The notes: generated by a model from the sequence alone, not told the origin. A stretch of 64,000 nt of DNA from Stictocephala bisonia (GCA_035578905.1 JAQJVL010000517.1:434001-498000); one strand, 5' to 3'. Positions 1 to 14,700 are shown, numbered from the stretch's first letter. Program-made: numbers and translations.

Positions 1-1746
1 TTTAATGCTATTGTCCTTTCATTAATGGTATTCTCCTTTATTATATTAGGCCTATTGCTTCAATAAAAACAACGGTATTGAACGCTATACTATGATGATT
101 GTATTAAATAAATCGATCGCCCTAACAACAATAAATAAATTGGTCAAATCTGATCAGGATGCAATGTAAAAAGTTGTAATATTCTTACGTTTATTATAAC
201 AACCTATTTATATGTCACCTAGTTATGACTAACATAAAAACCAACAGACAGACATATTTTTCAATAAAACCAAAATAATATATTAATTTTGTCCCAAACT
301 AAATAACAAAATTGATTTGTTTGTATTAAATTAGAACTTGTAGTAACCAAAGAAATTATTTTATTACGCTACATGACTTTGTCTGTCTATCAATTATATT
401 TAGGTCATTATAATGTGGCAATTCTACAATCAGAAGTTTCTTTAGTCATTTGTCCCAAAATTATTCTATTAAAAAACAATGAGTAGGCCTATAACAGAAA
501 GCAGGCATTATTGGGAGGACCTGAGTCAGGACCATATCAACTTGTACAAGAATTGTGAACCGTAGACTTTGGAAAAATATTTTATATAAAAGATTTAATT
601 TTTCTCTATATCTATAATTTTGTATTTTTTCCTGGCCAAAGAATAACAATCGGTCTGAATTGCTGATTGATCCCCTCTCCCCACTTTTAAGCACATACCT
701 ATCCTGTCCCTTTGTTCTTTCTCTAGCGCCCAATCCTAATGCACATATACTGTTGTTACTCTTGCGTTTTGATTTGACTGGCTAGAGTTTGGATTACTTT
801 TATTATTCTTATCCTTTAGGCAATTATTGTCCTGTTGCTAAGTAATAATGTGGTGGTGAAACATTTTTAAGCGATTTATAATTTTTTAAATCTTGCTTTT
901 AGAAATTACTAATAACAATTAATTCTCATTCAACTAAATTTATTTCCTAACCTAACCGTGAAATTCTATTCATCGGCTTTGAACAATAAGCTCATTACCA
1001 TTTTCTGTGTTTGGCACATGCGGTAAAGACGTTCTAAATGAAAATAAACACAAATCTTTTATGAACTAATGTTCCAACAAAACAGGCTCGGGGAAATTAA
1101 ATGATATATTTCTGTTCAAATTAAATTTACTAAATTTGTAAATAACGAAGAAATTTAAACATCGTTTTCTTTACTGCCAACAACTATTCTTGTATTTTCA
1201 CTTTTTCATTTAATTAATTTTACAATTTTTTCCACTCAAGGTTAATGAAAGTAATGTAAGTTTCATTATGATTGAATATTTAATAAAACAGCAGCGACAT
1301 GAACTGACTGCATTAAATTAGTAGTTCCGTGGCCTGTCTGAGAACGTGTGTATCAGGCCCAGTAACGTCACAGCGCGAGTATGTGACTCACATATGCCCG
1401 CTTCACTCGCTCAAAAAAAGTGAAAAATTTCAGGAGGTGTCCAGACCCCCCTCGGGTAAGTTCCTGCAAATTATGAATATGGTATGACTTTTAATAATAA
1501 CAACCATATATCCAAACTTAGCTTGTATTTCTTTAATAGTTTGTCTTTTTGATATAGAGAAGATTACATAGAAAAGAAGCGAAAAGAGCGATTGGATCAA
1601 AAGATGCTTAAACGGAAACATCCTGAAGGACAACAAGAAAATAAGGTACACAATATATTTGTTAACTTTCTCTTTCTGAGCTATACTATACCTTGAGGTG
1701 GATTAATAAAATATTTATTAATTAGAAAACAACTGATTACAGAATA
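1..1746. repeat. Second copy of La intron/exon segment (duplicate of 10140-11876)
   Basis: This stretch aligns end to end with 10140-11876, with scattered substitutions and short indels (a few percent by eye). It includes the same La exon and both flanking introns. Similarity stops exactly at the N gap, and the sequence after the gap is different. The simplest reading is two haplotypes placed side by side at a contig join; a real segmental duplication is the alternative. Confidence 0.9.
1558..1645 (+). CDS. La: La exon (RRM/linker), second copy
   Basis: This 88-nt exon has an AG acceptor at 1556-1557 and a GT donor at 1646. It is identical in content to 11688-11775 and reads through without a stop, encoding a lysine/glutamate-rich helix-to-linker segment after RRM1. 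Its partner exons are absent on the right side of this copy because the N gap follows. It is probably an allelic copy rather than a functional paralogue. Confidence 0.6.
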
Positions 1747-1845
1747 NNNNNNNNNNNNNNNNNNNNNNNNNNNNNNNNNNNNNNNNNNNNNNNNNNNNNN
1801 NNNNNNNNNNNNNNNNNNNNNNNNNNNNNNNNNNNNNNNNNNNNN
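1747..1845. other. Assembly gap (99 N)
   Basis: A run of N bases. The sequences on its two sides are not contiguous in the parallel copy at 10-12 kb, so the order across the gap is uncertain. Confidence 0.99.
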
Positions 1846-4662
1846 TGTTCTAAGATTTTTTTTGTGCACTGTAGGTTAGTTCAAACTACAAAAATAAAAA
1901 AAATTAAAAATTATTTATACATGTATATACATATAAATAAACATTTTTTAACTAATAAATATTACTTTATCAATTATATTTATAGAGAATTTAATGACAA
2001 AAAAACTAAACAAAAATCATTCAATTCCATTCATAAATAAAAAATATATAGCATATTTCTTAAAACAATGCATTTTCACCAAAAAGGACCTTGGAAGTCT
2101 TCGCAAATACCACATAACGGACGTCGGAAGCGAAGGGGTTAAACTAAAACACAGAATCTTGCAAGTAAAATTATATAAAGTAATACTAAATCTAAGTATC
2201 AGAAGTATTTTAATTATTTGTTTAAAATATCCTTGCGAAACTAGGGAAAATGGGCTGCCAATAGAGGGCTTTTAGTTGCTAGTAGTTGGGTTAACGCAAA
2301 TCCCAAATTTAAACCACGTATTTTACCGTAAAATTTGAAAAACCCAATTTCATAACTTTTAGTATTTTTGACCAATTTCCGTTAATTTAAATGGTATTTT
2401 AATCATCTCTCTTTACTTTGGTGTGTTTTTTTGCGCTTAATATGAATTTGAAAACTATTTGGTTCGATTACAATTATTTCTCGAGATATAACGAAAAACC
2501 TACTTTCACGGCGAATCACAATTAGCGGCCATTTGTGTACCGTGTAAATAAATAGATCATTATTTACAAGAACTATTTATCAGAAAACCCGAATACACCT
2601 ACTAGCAGGCCGTCACGGAGATCAGACACCCAAATTTAACCCAAATTACGATTATTTTTTTTTTTTTTTTGGGTAAATAAACAATTAAGTTATGTTTGGT
2701 TAGGTCAGTAAAACATGTATTTTTCGGGCTGTACAAATAATTTTCATCAACTATTGATAAATATAAATAAAAACTGGTCAACTTACTGGACATTTGTGTT
2801 TTTTATTTCACTTATAATCAACTATTAGAATATTTGTTAATACTGTTAGTCATATTTGATTAGTGTTGCATTATTGTTTATTTTGATATGAGCTATTAAA
2901 TTTAGTTATTTATCCAACATCTTATTTTTTTGCCATTCATCATTGTAAATTAATAATATTGTTTTGTTGTTTGATTTTTTTATTAATTATATTTCATTTA
3001 TTTATCTTTCAATTACCTCTTTACTGAGTGTTTTACCTACCCTACAGTGAGGATATTTGAAATCTGTAAACAGGAAGATGAATGTGTCTTAATAAATGCA
3101 GAAAAACAATGTTTTTCACGTGTAATATAATATCTAGTCAGTAAATTTTGGTATTAAAGATCATCGTCAAGTTTTAATTACAGTTTTTGGGCAGTATTCT
3201 TGTACAATGTAGATACTTTATATCTTGACCATATTATATAATTATAATGTACATCAGAAATTACCAAATTGATGAAATTTATTACCACTTTTTGTTAGTT
3301 GCTACTTTTGTATTTGTTAAAACAGTTCCTACATGTTTTAAAACTATATACTATTGATCATTGACTGATATCTCGTTAATATTTAATAGTTTACCTGTAA
3401 ATCTTTACACTACTGCCTTGGTTCCAGCAATATTAAAAAAGTGCAAAATAATTTTTTTTCTTGATATTGTTGCTTTCTTTTTCCTTTTGTTTGAACCCAT
3501 CACAAGTTTTCATTTTAATTTTGTGGCAACATTTTTATCTCCAAAATTACAATCCTCTATACATTACCATTAATATTTATTTATATTTTAACAAATGTAT
3601 TATTATAAATTATGCAGTTTGCTAATAGCTTTACTGAATTTCTGAAAATACCACAATGATTTTATTGTGAAACCTGCAAACTTCCTCCTTGAAAATCCTG
3701 GAAAATTCCTTGAATTTAGTTCCTTAACATCAGTAGTAGTTCCCTGTTATGTAACAAAGTTTTGCAGCTTATTTGGAACAGCTTATTTGTATGTGCCTTC
3801 TTTATAAGTAACGAGAATACTTTTCGCTGTAATCGCCATGGCCGTACGATCAAGATTGGTCCTGGTGTGCGTGATCACGAATCTGAACACATCGCGAAAA
3901 CATCTCTGGTTACGAATACGATATTATAATCATATTTTAAATACAGTTGCCTACATAAAATGCTTTCTTAATAATCTGTTATACAAATGGGACTTTTGTC
4001 TTGATTATAGCATTTTACTCTAAAAAAATATGACAAAAATCGACTCGATTTTTTCGAGGTTTTATTTAATCTCGAGTCTAGTACTAGGTTTTTTAAAACT
4101 CTAAAAAACTGGAATTTCGAGCAACTCGCACACCCCTAGTGTTTATTATTACAATGAGTTTAATTGAACACCGTATGACTATTAAAGTTCCAATCTAGTT
4201 GACCATAAGTTGATATGGTAATTTTTTATTTAAATTAGTCAAGAATGATATTCAAAGTTTGACATATTTATATGTGGAGGCCTTATTAGTCTTAACTCTG
4301 CCTCTTAACTAAAGGTGTTTTTCGTTTTATTTCAAAATGTTGTAGAGTACACAGTGAATATTACTTTTGACATTTGACCTTTATATGTAATAAATTTAAC
4401 TAAGAACTATAAATGTAAATCAATTAATGCAGGGCCAATAATATATATATATATATAAAATAACACCTTTTTTCTATTTTAAAATTATATAACAACAGTT
4501 TAAAAGAATCAATCTGAAAAGACAATTTCGTTTAACCCTCTTTTATAAATCTGATTTTGATTTGTCCGTCATGTAGTAAAATTATTTTATGTATAACACT
4601 TTTTAAGTTTCTTCTAGGTATATAATCTTTTTGAAGCATTTTTAAGTAACCTTTAAAACAGT
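1846..4662. other. Intronic/intergenic AT-rich DNA
   Basis: No coding segment is recognisable. It contains poly-T and poly-A runs and a (TA)n microsatellite at about 4441-4457. The block ending near 4140 in a CGCACACCCCTAGTG-like string resembles the end of a hAT-type MITE, but no partner end was found. The La-motif exons that should precede 7267 were looked for here and not seen. Confidence 0.6.
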
Positions 4663-6888
4663 AATTAATTACTTGGTACCTGGGCTGACAGTTTAAACAT
4701 TCATAATTAATTACTTGGTACCTGGGCTGACAGTTTAAACATTCATAATTAATTACTTGGTACCTGGGCTGACAGTTTAAACATTCATAATTAATTACTT
4801 GGTACCTGGGCTGACAGTTTAAACATTCATAATTAATTACTTGGTACCTGGGCTGACAGTTTAAACATTCATAATTAATTACTTGGTACCTGGGCTGACA
4901 GTTTAAACATTCATAATTAATTACTTGGTACCTGGGCTGACAGTTTAAACATTCATAATTAATTACTTGGTACCTGGGCTGACAGTTTAAACATTCATAA
5001 TTAATTACTTGGTACCTGGGCTGACAGTTTAAACATTCATAATTAATTACTTGGTACCTGGGCTGACAGTTTAAACATTCATAATTAATTACTTGGTACC
5101 TGGGCTGACAGTTTAAACATTCATAATTAATTACTTGGTACCTGGGCTGACAGTTTAAACATTCATGATTAATTACTTGGTACCTGGGCTGACAGTTTAA
5201 ACATTCATAATTAATTACTTGGTACCTGGGCTGACAGTTTAAACATTCATAATTAATTACTTGGTACCTGGGCTGACAGTTTAAACATTCATAATTAATT
5301 ACTTGGTACCTGGGCTGACAGTTTAAACATTCATAATTAATTACTTGGTACCTGGGCTGACAGTTTAAACATTCATGATTAATTACTTGGTACCTGGGCT
5401 GACAGTTTAAACATTCATAATTAATTACTTGGTACCTGGGCTGACAGTTTAAACATTCATGATTAATTACTTGGTACCTGGGCTGACAGTTTAAACATTC
5501 ATAATTAATTACTTGGTACCTGGGCTGACAGTTTAAACATTCATAATTAATTACTTGGTACCTGGGCTGACAGTTTAAACATTCATAATTAATTACTTGG
5601 TACCTGGGCTGACAGTTTAAACATTCATAATTAATTACTTGGTACCTGGGCTGACAGTTTAAACATTCATAATTAATTACTTGGTACCTGGGCTGACAGT
5701 TTAAACATTCATAATTAATTACTTGGTACCTGGGCTGACAGTTTAAACATTCATAATTAATTACTTGGTACCTGGGCTGACAGTTTAAACATTCATAATT
5801 AATTACTTGGTACCTGGGCTGACAGTTTAAACATTCATAATTAATTACTTGGTACCTGGGCTGACAGTTTAAACATTCATAATTAATTACTTGGTACCTG
5901 GGCTGACAGTTTAAACATTCATAATTAATTACTTGGTACCTGGGCTGACAGTTTAAACATTCATAATTAATTACTTGGTACCTGGGCTGACAGTTTAAAC
6001 ATTCATAATTAATTACTTGGTACCTGGGCTGACAGTTTAAACATTCATAATTAATTACTTGGTACCTGGGCTGACAGTTTAAACATTCATAATTAATTAC
6101 TTGGTACCTGGGCTGACAGTTTAAACATTCATAATTAATTACTTGGTACCTGGGCTGACAGTTTAAACATTCATAATTAATTACTTGGTACCTGGGCTGA
6201 CAGTTTAAACATTCATAATTAATTACTTGGTACCTGGGCTGACAGTTTAAACATTCATAATTAATTACTTGGTACCTGGGCTGACAGTTTAAACATTCAT
6301 AATTAATTACTTGGTACCTGGGCTGACAGTTTAAACATTCATAATTAATTACTTGGTACCTGGGCTGACAGTTTAAACATTCATAATTAATTACTTGGTA
6401 CCTGGGCTGACAGTTTAAACATTCATAATTAATTACTTGGTACCTGGGCTGACAGTTTAAACATTCATAATTAATTACTTGGTACCTGGGCTGACAGTTT
6501 AAACATTCATAATTAATTACTTGGTACCTGGGCTGACAGTTTAAACATTCATAATTAATTACTTGGTACCTGGGCTGACAGTTTAAACATTCATAATTAA
6601 TTACTTGGTACCTGGGCTGACAGTTTAAACATTCATAATTAATTACTTGGTACCTGGGCTGACAGTTTAAACATTCATAATTAATTACTTGGTACCTGGG
6701 CTGACAGTTTAAACATTCATAATTAATTACTTGGTACCTGGGCTGACAGTTTAAACATTCATAATTAATTACTTGGTACCTGGGCTGACAGTTTAAACAT
6801 TCATAATTAATTACTTGGTACCTGGGCTGACAGTTTAAACATTCATAATTAATTACTTGGTACCTGGGCTGACAGTTTAAACATTCAT
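4663..6888 (+). repeat. 42-bp minisatellite, 53 copies
   Basis: This is a perfect-phase tandem array: 2226 bp is exactly 53 x 42. Each unit contains AATTAATTACTTGGTACC and TGACAGTTTAAACATTCAT, so GGTACC and GTTTAAAC recur every 42 bp. Nearly all units are identical; the only variants seen are three A-to-G changes at 5167, 5377 and 5461, spaced by whole multiples of 42. The array lies in the La intron just upstream of the first visible exon and has no open reading frame. The near-zero divergence points to recent amplification or homogenisation. Confidence 0.98.
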
Positions 6889-7266
6889 AATTTCCCGTGC
6901 AGATGACAGGTTGTAAAATGTAGCATTTTACTGGTTAATAACTAAGTAAATGTCAAAGGACTTGTTCCACTTTAAATGTACCATATTTATTGTGATGAAA
7001 TAGGTATTTGGATTGAATTTAGAATAAAATAAATCCATTATATTGCTACTTACAATGCCAATGTTATCAATACCTACAGAATCAAAATATATGTATATTC
7101 TTAAAAAGAATCAGTGATACCAACTAATTCTGTTATTTATATTTTTACTTACGTCTGTTTTAATATCTATGCAATCCGTTATTTAATTGTTTAAGTTGTA
7201 ATTTGCCAAGTATATTAATTTCTTTCCAAATTAATTACTTTGTAATGTAATTTGACTGCATTTTAG
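6889..7266 (+). other. La intron end before first visible exon
   Basis: AT-rich sequence leading to the splice acceptor TTTTAG at 7261-7266. No other feature was seen. Confidence 0.6.
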
Positions 7267-7449
7267 ATCAGTGAGGATAAGACTGAATTGCGCCGTAACC
7301 CAGATAAGCCACTGCCTGAGGAGAGTGAGGCCAGGAGAAAGGAGATCTTGACACGCAGTGTCTACGTGAAAGGCTTTCCACAAGAGGGTTTTACCATGGA
7401 CTCTGCACTCGACTTCTTTGACCAGTTTGGTCCCACAGACGATGTGGTG
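7267..7449 (+). CDS. La: La exon a: end of La-motif linker and start of RRM1
   Basis: 61 codons in phase 0, acceptor TTTTAG and donor GTGAGT. It encodes the linker typical of La before RRM1 and the RSVYVKGFP strand, which is the RNP2-like motif of RRM1. An ATG would be out of place here, so it is an internal exon. Confidence 0.92.
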
Positions 7450-8747
7450 GTGAGTTTAGACTTAAACGTTAATCAGCATCGTTTGTATTTCTGCCTCCTT
7501 GTAGGATTTCCCTTTGATGATTGTTGACACCATAGTGTGACTGAAGGGATGATACATGTACTAAGCATCTCTTGGTAATATTGTAAACGATGCTAGAAGT
7601 GGTACGTTACAATTTGATACATTGGATTTTAGAAGACCATGATACTTACTCTTACTCCTGTGGCCATTGGAAACCTAGGTGGTTTTTGGCCTCGCCAACC
7701 ATGTGCCTCCAAGCTCTTCTATCCTCTGCCAGCTCCAAATCTGCTCCCATTCTTCTCAGGTCCTTCGTCACCTCATCAACCCATCGCATCCTTGGTCTTC
7801 CTAATGGTCTCCTTCCTTCTGGTGTACCTCTGAGTACCATCTTTACCATCTCTCTTTCTCACTTCTACGGTTAATATGGCCCAGCCATCTCAACCTCCTA
7901 CTCTTAACTATTCCCACAATATCTGGTTCACCATATAATTCTTTTAACTCTCTATTTTTCCTTATCCTCCATACATTTCCTTCTTTTACTGGTCCAAAAA
8001 TTCTTCTCAAAATTTTATTTTCAAACGTAATAAGGCGTTTCTGGGATTTTTGGTAAAAGACCAAGTTTCTGACCCGTATAGCAATACAGGTTGCACTATA
8101 GTTTTATACATTCTTATTTTAGTGTTTTTTGATAGCAGTTTGCTTTTGAATAATTTTATTAAACTCCAGTATGATCTTTCTGCTGCTGTGAGTCTACTCT
8201 GAATTTCTATTTCTTCTCTATTATTGTTTGTGATCATCACTCCCAGATACTTAAAAATACTAGTTTTCTGCAACCTACAGTTTAATACTTCTAAGTGGTC
8301 TTCCTCATCATCTTGCCTACTTATTTTCATGTAGTTGGTTTTGTTTTCATTTATTTGTAAACCCACTTTTCTTGCTTCTTCAATTAGTACTTCTGTTAGC
8401 ACTTTAGATTATTTTTGTTTTCAGCTATAATGGCTACATCGTCTGCGAATGCTAGAAGGTTTATTTTATCAGTAAGTCTTGCCCCTCCTTCACTATTTCT
8501 GGTTTTCTTGAGAGCTTCTTCTAGTGCTATGTTGAATAATAATGGAGATAGACCATCACCTTGTCTCACTCCAGTATTTATATTAAATGTATCTGTATAT
8601 TCTTTCCCTATTTTTACTTTCCCTTTGGATTCGTTTAAACACATTTTTGCCAACTGAATTATTTTATTAGGTAATCCTTACTTTTTCATCATCTTCCACA
8701 GTTTATGTCTATTTATTGAGTCGTAGGCTTTGCTAAAATCGACAAAC

Positions 8748-8782
<35 letters not shown>

Positions 8783-11700
8783 TTGTTGTATTCCCAATAC
8801 TTTGAGGTTATTTTTTTTAGAATAAATATTTGGTCTGTTGTTGATCTCCCTTTCATAAAACCTGCTTGGTGGTCTCCTACTATTTCTTCTACATGGCATT
8901 TGAGTCTGTTTAAGACAAGTTTAGATAGTATTTTGTATGTTGTATTTATAAGGGATATACCTCTATAATTTTTGCATTCTAGTTTGTCCCCTTTTTTGTG
9001 CAGTGGGACTATTACTGCTTCAGTCCACTCTTTTGGCATTTTCTCGCTTTTCCATACTTGTAGAATCAGTTTTTGTAGATGTATGAAAAGTTCTTCGGTT
9101 CCATTCTTTATTAATTCTATTGGGATCGCATCTTCACCAGGAGCTTTGCCATTTTTGAATGTTTTTAAAACATCCTTTATTTCTTGTATTGTTGGCTCAA
9201 CACAAGGAATTTCTTCGATTCCTTGATCTTCTTCCTCCTCTGCCAAAACTTGATCTTCAATATTCCTTGCTTCATCTTCATTGCAGTTCAATAGTTCACA
9301 AAAGTATTCTTTCCAAGTTTTTAAAATTTCAGTTGGCTCACATGTTACTATTCCATTCCGATTTTTCACACCTATTACATTTGGTTTAAAACCTTTTTGG
9401 AAAAACCTAATTCTTCTGTAAAGGTCTTTAGAGTTATTTTGGTTGCAGTCCTGCTCTGCTCGTAATAGAGTGTTGTTTATATACTTTCTTTTTTCTCTTC
9501 TTAGTGTTTTGTTTACTTCTCTATTTAGGAGTTGGTATCTTGCCTTTGACTCCGCCGTGTTATCTGCGAGAGTTTTCTTTTTCGTTTGTCTTCTTTCTTG
9601 AACAAGTTTTTGGCACTCTTCATTAAACCATGGTTTTTTAATAATCTTACTTTTTTCAAAGACTGTTTCAAAAAAAAAAAATCCTGGTAGGATTTTCCTT
9701 TGGTGATTGTTGACACCATAGTGTGACTGAAGGGATGATACATGTACTAAGCATCTCTTGGTAATATTGTAAACGATGCTAGAAGTGGTACGTTACAATT
9801 TGATACATTGGATTTTAGAAGACCATGATAAAGTCCCAAAATATATTACACCAACTTTTTACAATAGTGCATCAAGTGCCAACTTAGAGTCTGTACCATT
9901 AAAGTATTATCAAGAAACGTGAGATCTTTTTCTAAATCTACTCATGATATTTCAGATGAGGTTCTGGCAAGACAAAGCTGAAAAGACGTGGAAGTTCAAA
10001 GGGTCCGTGTTCATCAAGTTCCCCACTAAGGAGGCGGCACAAGCTTTCTTGGATCTGGAGGAAGTCAAGTATGAAGATACTCCTCTCATAAAAATGTGGC
10101 AGTAAGTATGTTGTTTTGAAATATTTTGAGTTTATGATTTTTAATGCTATTGTCCTTTAATTAATGGTATTCTCTTTTTTTATATTAGGCCTATTGCTTC
10201 AATAAAAGCAACGGTATTGAACGCTATACCATGATGATTGTATTAAATAAATCGATCGGCCCTAACAACAATAAATAAATTGGTCAAATCTGATCAGGAT
10301 GCAATGTAAAAAGTTGTAATATTCTTACGTTTATTATAACAACCTATTTATATGTCAACTAGTTATGACTCACATAAAAACCAACAGACAGGCATATTTT
10401 TCAATAAAACCAAAATAATATATTAATTTTGTCACAAACTAAATAACAAAATTGATTTGTTTGTATTAAATTAGAACTTGTAGTAACTAACCAAAGGAAT
10501 TATTTTATTACGCTACATGACTTTGTCTGTTTATCAATTATAATTAGGTCATTATAATGTGGCAATTCTACAATCAGAAGTTTCTTTAGTCATTTGTCCC
10601 AAAATTATTCTATAAAAAACAATGAGTAGGCCTATAACAGAAAGCAGGCATTGTTGGGAGGACCTGAGTCAGGACCATATCAACTTGTACAAGAATTGTG
10701 AACCGTAGACTTAGGAAAAATATTTTATATAAAAGATTTCATTTTTCTCTATATCTATAATTTTGTATTTTTTCCTGGCCAAAGATTAACAATCGGTCTG
10801 AATTGCTGATTGATCCCCCCTCCCCACTTTTAAACACATACCTATCCTCCTGTCCCTTTGTTCTTTCTCTAGCGCTTAATCCTAATGCACGTATACTGTT
10901 GTTACTCTTGCGTTTTGATTTGACTGGCTAGAGTTTGGATTACTTTTATTATTCTTATCCTTTGGGCAATTATTGTCCTGTTAATAAGTAATAATGTGGT
11001 GGTAAAACATTTTTAAGTGAATTTTTAAAATCTCGCTTTTAGAAATTACTAATAACAATTAATTCTTATTCAACTAAATTTATTTCCTAACCTAACCGTG
11101 AAATTCTATTCATCGGCTTTGAACAATAAGCTCATTACCATTTTCCGTGTTTGGCACATGCGGTAAAGACGTTCTAACTGAAAATAAACACAAATCCTTC
11201 ATGAACTAATGTTCCAACGAAACAGGCTCGGGAAAATTAAATGGTATATTTCTGTTCAAATTAAATATATAAATAACGAAGAAATTTAAACATCGTCTTC
11301 TTTACTGCCAACCACTATTCTTGTATTTACACTTTTTCATTTAATTAATTTTACGATTTTTTCCACTCAAGGTTAATGAAAGTACTGTAGTTTCATTATG
11401 ATTGAATATTTAATAAAACAGCAGAGACATGAACGAGCTGCATTAAATTAGTAGTTCTGTGGCCTGTCTGAGAACGTGTGTATCAGGCCCAGTAACGTCA
11501 CAGTGCGGGTATGTGACTCACATATGCCCGCTTCACTCGCTCAAAAAAAGTGAAAAATTTCAAGAGGTGTCCAGACCCCCCTTGAGTAAGTTCCTGCAAA
11601 GTATGAATATGGTTTGACTTTTAATAATAACAACCATATTTCCAAACTTAGCTTGTATTTCTTTAATAGTTTGTTTTTTTGATATAGAGAAGATTACATA

Positions 11701-14700
11701 GAAAAGAAGCGAAAAGAGCGATTGGATCAAAAGATGCTTAAACGGAAACATCCTGAAGGACAACAAGAAAATAAGGTACACAATATATTTGTTAACTTTC
11801 TCTTACTAAGCCATACTATACCTTGAGGTGGATTAATAAAATATTTATTAATTAGAAAACAATTGATTACAGAATCTCATTGCTGTTCCTAGTTTATAAA
11901 TTCTTATTAATTTTCTTTTTAACTTGGACTCATTCCTTTTTTTTTTACCAAGTCTTCCATATGTTTGTGTTTTCCTCTTTCATATCTTTATCTTTAATAT
12001 TTTAATTGCTAGTACCACATTTTTATTTGTAGCAGAAATGCTAGGCAAGTAAGTACCGTTTTTTTGTCATCCCACCACTGTAACGCTGCGGTTGGCGTTC
12101 AGCGCATGCACACTGGGTACTACTATCTGTAGACAAGCCACAGCCGCCGTTACGGATCAATTTGAGTGTATTTATGAAATTGTGACAGAACGTTTGAAGT
12201 ACCGAGACTTTTGTTTACGCTAGGTTCCCAAAATGTTTACGGAGAAACAAAAAAAAAACTTTTTGTGAAAATTACAAAAACAAATGTTAAACTAGTTCTC
12301 TCACATTCCTAGAGCATTATAATCGTGATGGTTATGATTTTTAAATTCAAATTGCCATGGTGACAGACTCACGAGGAATGTCGTCTGCTTTCATGCCCTT
12401 AGCGTTATGAAAATTTACACAGCGGATAATTCACAGTCGGCAGCATTTTTCATCGGAGGAGGAATTTTAAACAATTATAATCAAATACAATCAAATGGAT
12501 CTGTAACGGTAGTTGTGGCTTGCCAACAGATAGTAGTACCCAGCGTGCATGCGCTGAACGCCGACCACAGCGCTATAACGATGGAATTTGAAAAAGTTAC
12601 TTTCTTTACAAACATGCCTCGTACATCTAGAATACAGATGAATCAATAATATGATAATTAAGTGTTTAATTGTAAATTTGCAAAAAGACATGTATAAAAT
12701 TTGGTTCAGTGACAACCCCCTCAAGATAGATATAATCACAGCAATGTGACCTACCCATCTTCTCTGTGCAAAAGGAATTTGTATTTCCTCATGCACTGTT
12801 AAAATGAACACAATCATTTTTAACTTATCGGCTTTCCCTACAAACAAAACTCTGACATTTACATATCCTGTCGTATTCATGTGCTACTTACTATCTTGTG
12901 CTAATTATAAAACTAATTTTTTCCCCTAACTATCCCATAACGATGTAAAAAAAACCTTTAAAAAAGGTAGCAAGTAGCACTTGAAGACTATGAGTTTTAT
13001 AATTAGACGAACTGTATTGCTTATAAACAGAATTGAAGCGTTGGAAATCTCCGACAAATTTATTTACCAATGTGATAAAACTAATGCCAACAAACAACTT
13101 TCAAACATCAGTATTTATGTTGAATTACTATACTGCATTTATACAGGTCTGAAAGTTAGTTTAACAGTTTACCGCCAGGATGTATACACTGTGTTACTTC
13201 ACCTTATGTTTCTCATGGTTTCCTTTGTGGCTGAGCGTATTATCTGACTCTCGTCTGCAGTTCTTCAGCCCTAATTAGATATCTATCAATGGGTAAATTA
13301 TTTGTGAGCTGTTTTAATAAAGAGAGTATGTATAGTGTTGATGAACCTCCAGTATATACACGTAGATGGTATTGAACTGACCGCCCACCCTTGCTCATAG
13401 TATGGTACTCAATAAAGGGGGATTGGAACAATATTCATGTAAGCCCTACTATGAGAGGATACTTTGTGTAAATGTACAAGAAAGCCGTAAAAAAACTAAG
13501 CTAGTTTAGAATGGAGAGATGGGCCGACATACTTGTTTTGAAATATCTGATATAACTAACCTTAACTGCTATTTTATGTTCCACTCACTTAAAACAATAA
13601 TATATTTTATAATGAGAGGTGACTTCTTAAAGATCTTGTAACTGCTGTCATGTGAACTCTTTTCTTAAATACATTTCTCCAATCAGAAATTCAATTGGAT
13701 TTTTTTTAGTATTTTTTTTTTGTGTGTTTATGATTCAGTGTGAAATTAAATATCATAGAAATAATACTGGTTTAGATTACCTTTTTCTGCCATAACATTT
13801 CTTCAATTACTTTACTGCTAGGTACATTTCAAAGCATATAAAGCTTCATCATCAGGCTTCGAAAAACGTACTGTTTAAAACATTAAAACATGAACATATT
13901 TAAACAGTGACGTTTTTGGAAGCCTGATGATGAAGCTTTATATGCTTTGAAATGTACCTAGCAGTAATGTAATTGAAGAAATGTTACGACAGAAAAAGGT
14001 AATCTAAACCAGTATTATTTCTATAATATAACAGTTCTGGAGGCTAATAAAACAAAATGATTAAATATCATATTTATATTGCATGGGTACAAGTTTTATA
14101 ATCATTTCCGGCTGTAAACGTTTTATACATTAGTAGTTTGCTATTTATTATTATTATTTAAAGCTTTGGTTTTATTGAAAGTTATTTCTAAATTCAATTA
14201 AAATTCATGGTTTTAGCCATGAAACTGTGTATATGATTAAAATGGTACAATACCTGTCCATCAGTTCCAAAGAATTTACATGCTGACTACATGTTTAGGA
14301 ATAAAAATTCCGTCTTCAGGTCAATGAAAATGTAGTATACTAGACAAAACCATTTAATTGATTGTATTACTGTAAAACTAGAAAAATCAAAAGAAAGCCT
14401 CAAATTTATGAAAACCAAATTTTTTAATAAATTGCCCAAAGAAGCCTGGTCTGTAAACCTTAGTAGATTTTGTCAAAATGTGAAAAGAAAATGCTTTTTA
14501 TGCTGTTAGTGATTTTTACATTAAGTACATTAAGATATTAACTATATTTTATATGTTATTTTGTATTTTAACTGTATTTTTTATGTATTTGTGTTTGTTC
14601 ATTTATTTTAATATAAATTTGTATGTATGTATACATTTATACTGTACAGATTTCAAGAACAATTATTTCAATTTTAAACTTAAGCTACTAGTTTCAATGT

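Noticed and set aside
4663..6888. CRISPR-like array
   Set aside because: Units are contiguous with no variable spacers and the genome is eukaryotic; it is a minisatellite.
7652..9389. Plus-strand ORFs across the LINE fragment
   Set aside because: Antisense shadows of the reverse transcriptase on the minus strand.
12407..12880. Open frames of 80 and 129 codons
   Set aside because: They run through the inverted repeat of a MITE and have no protein-like features.
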